A stretch of 21,318 nucleotides of DNA, from positions 1-21,318 of IMG/VR virus record IMGVR_UViG_3300030090_000555. The stretch is one strand, 5' to 3'. The position numbers and the translations under genes are program-made. Every line of letters begins with the position of its first letter. Position 1 is the stretch's first letter. This DNA is from a virus. Under the pieces are notes generated by a model. The model ran no database searches, had not been told where the DNA came from, and saw nothing but the letters and a program-made list of their open reading frames with translations. Below, one piece after another: positions 1 through 3,265 of this stretch.

Positions 1-216
1 CTGTGGATTCATACGAAGTCTCCACACTACATAGGTAGATGTAATCCAACTCTTACCTACACCACGAAATCCCTGTATGATTTTACGTCTTGCACCATAT
101 TGTAGATATTCAGCTATGTCTAACTGAACAGGTGTAGGGTCTGGTAGATTTAGATGTCTCCAAGTAACGATTAAGAAATATCTAAAGTCTTGTAGTTTTT
201 TTGGTAGGGGTTGCAA
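1..216 (-). CDS. terL: Terminase large subunit, N-terminal part (T7 gp19-like), cut by window edge
   Basis: This is the ATPase/nuclease motor that packages phage DNA into the procapsid. Only the first 72 codons are inside the window. The translation contains a Walker A motif, GFRGVGKS, at residues 49-56. Before it comes a segment (FRYFLIVTW then LNLPDPTPVQLDIA, residues 11-35) that aligns by eye with the N-terminus of T7 gp19. The only usable initiation codon upstream of Walker A is TTG at 216-214. It directly follows the TAA of the small-subunit gene and is in the same frame, and the first in-frame ATG comes only at residue 69, after Walker A. No Shine-Dalgarno sequence is visible, so initiation probably depends on coupling to the upstream gene. 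The Walker B, motor and nuclease parts lie outside the window. Identity is firm; the start codon is an inference. Confidence 0.93.
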   Translation of the reverse strand, partial: MQPLPKKLQDFRYFLIVTWRHLNLPDPTPVQLDIAEYLQYGARRKIIQGFRGVGKSWITSTYVVWRLRMNPQ

Positions 217-438
217 TTATAAATCAGCTAAAGGTACAGCATCTAGGTCTGGTAGGTTCTCCATAAGCTCTTGCATTGGGTTCTTTTCTACAGGTAAGCA
301 TTCAACACCATTATCTTTTAGAAATTGTCTAGCTACGTTTAGATCCCCTGCCTTTGCTTCTCCACTTGTAATCTTATCTGTCAGTTCTTTTGCAAGAAGT
401 AAATGTAACTTTTCTAGGATTTTAAAATTCTTATCCAT
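217..438 (-). CDS. terS: Terminase small subunit (T7 gp18-like)
   Basis: A 73-residue acidic, mostly helical protein lying directly upstream of the large terminase, the position of T7 gene 18. T7 gp18 is 89 residues long, and the family recognises phage DNA and regulates the packaging ATPase. The N-terminal half (LEKLHLLLAKELTDKITSG) is amphipathic helix, followed by a segment (DLNVARQFLKDNGVE) that resembles small-terminase proteins of marine podoviruses as I remember them. The tail is acidic and proline-containing. ATG at 438-436; only a weak purine stretch precedes it. The stop TAA (219-217) touches the TTG start of the large subunit in the same frame. The call rests on size, position and general resemblance, with no catalytic motif to confirm it. 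Confidence 0.75.
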   Translation of the reverse strand: MDKNFKILEKLHLLLAKELTDKITSGEAKAGDLNVARQFLKDNGVECLPVEKNPMQELMENLPDLDAVPLADL

Positions 439-465
439 GATTAGTCTTGTTTTTAAATAATATAA

Positions 466-774
466 TCACTTCTGATCTGTATTGCCAGATAGAAGATACT
501 TTATCTTACCAAAGAAACCTAGTTTTCTAACTTTTTTGTATAGTCTCATACCTTTCTCATAGCGATATAGTTTGGTTTCTATATCTGATATACGCATTAT
601 TGCTGAAGTTAAAAGCAAATCTTGTAGCTTGGTGTACTTAACTAAGTCTAAACAGTATGCCCTTACAGCTTCATCAGGCATTTGTTCTGTTTCACGTTGT
701 TTTACTTCAATTTCAAACTCTACTTCTGGCGGTGGGTTGCCAACAAGAATCTTAAAAAACTCTTTATGGTTCAT
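466..774 (-). CDS. Conserved phage protein of unknown function upstream of terminase
   Basis: 102 residues. The N-terminus contains NPPPEVEFEIEVKQRE, then a helical middle (CLDLVKYTKLQDLLLTSAIMRISDIETKLYRYE) and a strongly basic C-terminus (KKVRKLGFFGKIKYLL). No signal peptide or enzyme motif is visible. Similar proteins with an NPPPE motif and a helical middle sit next to terminase in marine T7-like phages, as far as I recall; none has a function known to me. ATG at 774-772 is one base past the stop of the 54-residue gene upstream, so the two are translationally coupled. The helical middle suggests self-association, and the position suggests a packaging or virion-assembly accessory; both are inference. 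Confidence 0.75.
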   Translation of the reverse strand: MNHKEFFKILVGNPPPEVEFEIEVKQRETEQMPDEAVRAYCLDLVKYTKLQDLLLTSAIMRISDIETKLYRYEKGMRLYKKVRKLGFFGKIKYLLSGNTDQK

Positions 775-775
775 A

Positions 776-940
776 TCAGTTCATTTTAGGAAACAACTGT
801 TGCTCCAACATATCAACTGCCCTGTCATCAAGAGTGTTCGAGGTCTGTTTACAAATTGCACGAAGAAGATCTACAACAAGTCTCTTTACAGCAGTTGTAG
901 TAAAGAACTTTAGTAGTATTGGTTTTAAGAGTTTCAGCAT
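776..940 (-). CDS. Small conserved phage protein, 54 residues, unknown function
   Basis: Complete short reading frame: ATG at 940-938, TGA at 778-776. The translation begins MLKLLKPILLKFF, continues through a helix ending LVVDLLRAICKQ and closes with NTLDDRAVDMLEQQLFPKMN. The N-terminal half is a basic, hydrophobic helix that could lie on a membrane; the C-terminal half is acidic and helical. It fills the otherwise unexplained space between the divergent promoter region and the next gene, with one base separating it from that gene's ATG. It resembles short proteins in the same position in marine podoviruses from memory. It is the first gene of the packaging operon. A T7-position comparison (the holin 17.5 region) might suggest a membrane role, but nothing in the sequence proves it. 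Confidence 0.72.
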   Translation of the reverse strand: MLKLLKPILLKFFTTTAVKRLVVDLLRAICKQTSNTLDDRAVDMLEQQLFPKMN

Positions 941-1005
941 AATAATCTTGTGTTACTTTCCAAACATAGCTAAAATGCTAGTATTAGACAAGACTTTGCA
1001 CTTCT
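941..1005. promoter_or_regulatory. Divergent intergenic region with two overlapping sigma70-like promoters
   Basis: This 65-base gap is the only divergent junction in the window. On the plus strand, TTGTGT (948-953), 17 bases, then TAAAAT (971-976) predicts a start near 983, about 23 bases before the ATG at 1006. On the minus strand, TTGTCT (991-986), 17 bases, then TATGTT (968-963) predicts a start near 956, about 16 bases before the ATG at 940. Matches to the hexamer consensus are 3/6 and 5/6 on plus and 4/6 and 4/6 on minus. The two elements overlap, so polymerases could exclude each other. In AT-rich DNA such matches arise by chance, so only the need for promoters here plus the exact 17-base spacings support the call. 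Confidence 0.45.
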
Positions 1006-1266
1006 ATGGAAGATCAAGACGAAAAAGAAGGTAATCGTGTTGAAACGATTGTTAAGATTGCGGTGTTAGTTTGGTCTGCTGCAATGTTGACTCTTTCTTA
1101 TTACGAACCTCCTGATGGAAAGAAGATTGTAGACTTTGATCCAACTTTCATAGCTTCGATTTTTTCGGGATCTCTTGCTAGTTTCGGTTTACAGGTTGGT
1201 AAAAAAAAGAACAATAATAATCCTAAAATAGTAGATAATAAAGATACTAACGTAGGCATTAAATGA
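1006..1266 (+). CDS. Small holin-like membrane protein
   Basis: 86 residues, first gene of the plus-strand cassette. A charged N-terminus (about residues 1-13) leads to a clear hydrophobic segment (IVKIAVLVWSAAMLTLSYY, about 15-33). A second, weaker segment follows (FIASIFSGSLASFGLQV, about 48-64), then a basic, Asn/Lys-rich tail with KKK. Short length, two membrane segments and a charged C-terminus fit small two-segment holins, which permeabilise the inner membrane at lysis. They would equally fit any small phage membrane protein, so holin is an inference. No endolysin is adjacent, which weakens it. The TGA overlaps the next gene's start (ATGA at 1263-1266), indicating coupled translation with the exported protein downstream. 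Confidence 0.7.
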   Translation: MEDQDEKEGNRVETIVKIAVLVWSAAMLTLSYYEPPDGKKIVDFDPTFIASIFSGSLASFGLQVGKKKNNNNPKIVDNKDTNVGIK

Positions 1267-1628
1267 AGAAATTATTATTACTAGGTTTGTTTCTAGCTGC
1301 ACCTTGTTACGCAAACGGACTTCCTACTTGGACTACTGGCTCTAGCAATAGAACTGAGAATACTACTCAGACTATAACCAGATCAATAGTTACTCAGAAA
1401 TATGGGTCTGCTCTAAATACTTGGGAAGGCTCTAATATTCAAGTTACCAGTGCTTCTAGTGGTGGTATTACTGATTCAGATGCAGTATTTACACCTTATA
1501 CAACTTCTGCTGATTGGTCATTAAATGTGACTACTAGAGCATCAGGAACTAAACTAGAAGAAATTACACAGAATGATACGATTACGACTACTAGCGTTAT
1601 CACTTCTTTGTCTGTCTTTAGTCAGTAA
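1263..1628 (+). CDS. Exported protein with Sec signal peptide, unknown function
   Basis: 121 residues. The start is a classic signal peptide: MKK, then a Leu-rich core (LLLLGLFLAAPC), then a cleavage site after CYA (about residue 17). The mature part is about 104 residues, rich in Thr, Ser and Asn (TTGSSNRTENTTQTITRS, later SADWSLNVTTRASGTKLEE), low in charge and probably beta-structured, ending in SLSVFSQ. From memory, short exported proteins with this Thr-rich body and an SVFSQ-type end occur in marine cyanophages, without a known function. The Cys at residue 15 is not in a good lipobox (Pro at the position before it), so a lipoprotein is unlikely. The ATG overlaps the upstream stop by four bases and the 3' end overlaps the next gene by 56 bases. 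Expected location is the periplasm or outer envelope. Confidence 0.75.
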   Translation: MKKLLLLGLFLAAPCYANGLPTWTTGSSNRTENTTQTITRSIVTQKYGSALNTWEGSNIQVTSASSGGITDSDAVFTPYTTSADWSLNVTTRASGTKLEEITQNDTITTTSVITSLSVFSQ

Positions 1629-2106
1629 TAAAGCAAGAGCCGAAGGCGATACAAACGTACAGGCTCAACCAAATGCGGTTGGTAATTCAAGTATTATCAA
1701 CCAGAATATGAATATTAATAATGGAATGACAGGTAAACAACAGTTTGGAAACTTAGTTTGTAGTCAACCTACTTTGGCTGTAACTCCTTTTTATACAGGA
1801 AATGATGCACAGGGCGAAGAAACATATTCTATAAACGAAGGTTGGGGAGTACAGATGTCATTTATGATACCTCTGGGAGATAATCAAACTTGTAACGAAT
1901 TATCCAAAGTAAAGCTAGACCTAGCCAAAGAAGAACTAGACAAGCAAGTGCATGATAAACAGCTAGTTCGTGTTTTGAAGTGTAGTCAGCTTCACGCAAG
2001 TGGCTATATGATAAACCCTGCTTCTAAATACGCATACATCTGTAGTGATGTCATTAATATACGAAGTTATGTTAAAGCTAACGCAGAAAAATTTAAAGGC
2101 GACTGA
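1573..2106 (+). CDS. Exported protein with Sec signal peptide, unknown function
   Basis: 177 residues. MIRLR, a hydrophobic core (LLALSLLCLSLVS) and a cleavage site after ARA (near residue 23) form a good Sec signal peptide. The mature protein starts with an Asn/Gln-rich stretch (VGNSSIINQNMNINNG). It continues with a segment that looks beta-structured (GWGVQMSFMIPLGDNQTC), then a Lys/Glu-rich helix (SKVKLDLAKEELDKQVHDKQ), and ends near CSQLHASGYMINP and YICSDV. Four cysteines in the mature region could form disulphides after export. Its first 56 bases lie inside the end of the upstream gene in another frame, so the whole signal peptide is dual-coding. The pairing with another exported protein suggests they act together in the envelope. 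No family function is known to me. Confidence 0.75.
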   Translation: MIRLRLLALSLLCLSLVSNKARAEGDTNVQAQPNAVGNSSIINQNMNINNGMTGKQQFGNLVCSQPTLAVTPFYTGNDAQGEETYSINEGWGVQMSFMIPLGDNQTCNELSKVKLDLAKEELDKQVHDKQLVRVLKCSQLHASGYMINPASKYAYICSDVINIRSYVKANAEKFKGD

Positions 2107-2266
2107 CGTTCTGTAGAGGAGGAACCAATTTCCAAGTTACCACTTGTGTTTAGTTTCATAAATCCGTTGCTTTGCATTGACGGAATCTTGAGTTCATCTT
2201 AGGAAATCAATCTAAAAAAACCTAAGAGAGATCAAGCAGGTCTGGTCGCCTGAACCTTAGTATATC
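2107..2266. other. Convergent intergenic region between plus cassette and tail operon
   Basis: 160 bases between the stop of the plus-strand cassette and the stop of the minus-strand tail operon. Visible structure: a strong AGGAGG at 2117-2122 with no standard start codon at usable distance. Small inverted repeats lie at 2133-2146 (CAAGT, 4-base loop, ACTTG, then a T-rich stretch) and at 2163-2184 (TCCGT/ACGGA). CTTAGG at 2198-2203 pairs with CCTAAG at 2221-2226. A reading frame in the same phase as the 177-residue gene continues after its TGA to a TAG near 2200, adding about 30 codons. No convincing independent gene is seen. The 2133-2146 hairpin could be a weak terminator for the plus cassette. 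Confidence 0.4.
2214..2260 (-). terminator. Possible intrinsic terminator ending the tail-fibre operon
   Basis: On the minus strand, just after the stop at 2267, CTAAG (2260-2256) pairs with CTTAG (2226-2222). Inside it, CAGG (2252-2249) pairs with CCTG (2240-2237) around an 8-base loop. A run of seven T residues (2220-2214) follows. The stem is interrupted and not GC-rich, so it is weaker than the terminator behind the capsid gene, but its position is right: it would stop tail-operon transcripts before they run antisense through the plus-strand cassette. Confidence 0.4.
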
Positions 2267-2734
2267 TTATTTCTTTCTATCTGCAATTTCTTTCTTAAGT
2301 ACTTTAGTAAACATCTTTTTAAATGTTTTCTTGATAAAAGCTAAAACACTTTGCATAGCAATACCACCTGCTACTGACACAACGCTTGCTGTACCTGCTG
2401 CTATTACACTTGACGCTATAACCTCTGGTGCAGGTATAGGCATTTCCCCAAAAAAAGGTATATTAAATGTAGCTACAGGTTCTATAGTTGAAGTATTTTC
2501 TAAGTTTTGTGGGAGGTTCGTTGGTATCGTTTCTGGCTTTATACCTTGCACTCCCTCGTCTTGCTCCTTTTCTTCTTCAGAAGTTTTTGCCTGATCTTCC
2601 TTCAATCCCGACTCTACCTGTTCCAGACTCGGAAGCAATAAAGGATCTAAATATGGAACGTCTGCCACTGGGGGATAAAAAATTGTTCTAGGTGGTACTA
2701 AAGATTCTGGTATGTCAATTTCTGGATAATCCAC
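2267..2734 (-). CDS. Proline-rich protein with C-terminal membrane segment, tail-side accessory
   Basis: 155 residues starting with GTG at 2734-2732, which shares one base with the TAG of the upstream gene. Residues 1-40 are rich in Pro and hydrophobics (ESLVPPRTIFYPPVADVPYL). Residues 40-75 are acidic and probably disordered. Residues 90-104 carry IPFFGEMPIPAPEV. Residues 105-133 form a long Ala/Ser/Val/Gly hydrophobic segment, and the last 22 residues are strongly basic (KKTFKKMFTKVLKKE). Proline-rich proteins ending in a glycine-alanine hydrophobic stretch and a Lys-rich helix are found beside tail-fibre genes in marine cyanophages, from memory. A membrane-inserting virion or lysis component is possible, but the function is unknown. 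Confidence 0.7.
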   Translation of the reverse strand: MDYPEIDIPESLVPPRTIFYPPVADVPYLDPLLLPSLEQVESGLKEDQAKTSEEEKEQDEGVQGIKPETIPTNLPQNLENTSTIEPVATFNIPFFGEMPIPAPEVIASSVIAAGTASVVSVAGGIAMQSVLAFIKKTFKKMFTKVLKKEIADRKK

Positions 2735-3036
2735 TATGGAGACATACCACCAGCTATAGGTGCAACAAAACCAAGAACATCAAATTTAAGTGAGTTAACA
2801 GTGCTTTTAGAATCAACTGTTACGTTAGTAATGGGTGCGACAAAACTTAAAATATCGAATCCCAAAGCTTGTGCCACAGTTGGTAATCCTTGTCCAACAG
2901 CAGAAGGATACTCCCAAGTGCTGCCAACTTTTACACCAATTTCATCTCCTTCTTTCCAAGTACCGCCAACATTTACATAATAGTTAGTAGCTGTTTTCCA
3001 GACACCTCCAACCTTGACGTATACAGTATTACTCAT
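2734..3036 (-). CDS. Small repeat protein with Trp-spaced beta repeats, probable tail/fibre accessory
   Basis: 100 residues with two internal repeat systems. The first covers residues 5-43: three copies of a V-x-V-G-G/S-x-W pattern with Trp at 13, 27 and 41, exactly 14 residues apart. The second is a pair, LGFDILSFVAPI (58-69) and LKFDVLGFVAPI (83-94), 25 residues apart. The first looks like a small beta-meander built from hairpins. No signal peptide or membrane segment is seen. ATG at 3036-3034 overlaps the upstream stop as ATGA. Similar VGG-x-W repeat proteins occur near tail genes in marine phages as I recall, so a structural or receptor-contact role is plausible but unproven. Confidence 0.75.
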   Translation of the reverse strand: MSNTVYVKVGGVWKTATNYYVNVGGTWKEGDEIGVKVGSTWEYPSAVGQGLPTVAQALGFDILSFVAPITNVTVDSKSTVNSLKFDVLGFVAPIAGGMSP

Positions 3037-3263
3037 GATGCTGATTGCGTTCTATACATACCTATTTTCATGTCATATTGATGCTTTTCTTTTAATATCC
3101 ATTCATCTATTGCTTGGTCTATTTGTTCTTGTGTTATATCATTTGTGCTAAATCCTAGCTTAACCATAGCATCAATCATAGGAGGTTCTTCAACTTGTTC
3201 TATACGAACAAAGTATTCATATTCGTGTGGCATTTCTACAATACCTTCAATAATGTTTGCCAT
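3033..3263 (-). CDS. Small acidic hypothetical protein between fibre and repeat protein
   Basis: 76 residues. The N-terminal half looks like a beta hairpin (MPHEYEYFVRIEQVEEPP); the C-terminal half is helical (DITQEQIDQAIDEWILKE). It is acidic, with no signal peptide, membrane segment or known motif. ATG at 3263-3261 follows the fibre stop by two bases, and its TGA overlaps the next ATG. Tight packing between structural genes supports a real gene in the fibre module, possibly a fibre chaperone or tail accessory. This is position-based inference; I do not recognise the family. Confidence 0.7.
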   Translation of the reverse strand: MANIIEGIVEMPHEYEYFVRIEQVEEPPMIDAMVKLGFSTNDITQEQIDQAIDEWILKEKHQYDMKIGMYRTQSAS

Positions 3264-3265
3264 AA

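Noticed and set aside
572-1034. Plus-strand frames at 572-913 and 834-1034
   Set aside because: Both lie opposite well-packed minus-strand genes and show shadow-like Ser/Cys/Leu composition; the 54-residue minus-strand gene explains the region better.
1263-2106. Spanin (Rz/Rz1) pair
   Set aside because: The overlap is suggestive, but the first protein has Pro before its Cys, so no good lipobox, and the second has a cleavable signal and no N-terminal anchor with a long coiled coil.
2163-2184. Small inverted repeat as an attachment site or tRNA fragment
   Set aside because: Only a 5-bp stem, no cloverleaf, no integrase gene in the window and no second copy seen.
2488-2691. Plus-strand 67-codon frame with an apparent membrane segment and Pro-rich tail, antisense to the 155-residue gene
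   Set aside because: It is fully opposite a gene held in a tightly overlapping operon, has no promoter or ribosome site of its own, and its composition is what the opposite strand of Pro/Lys/Glu codons yields.
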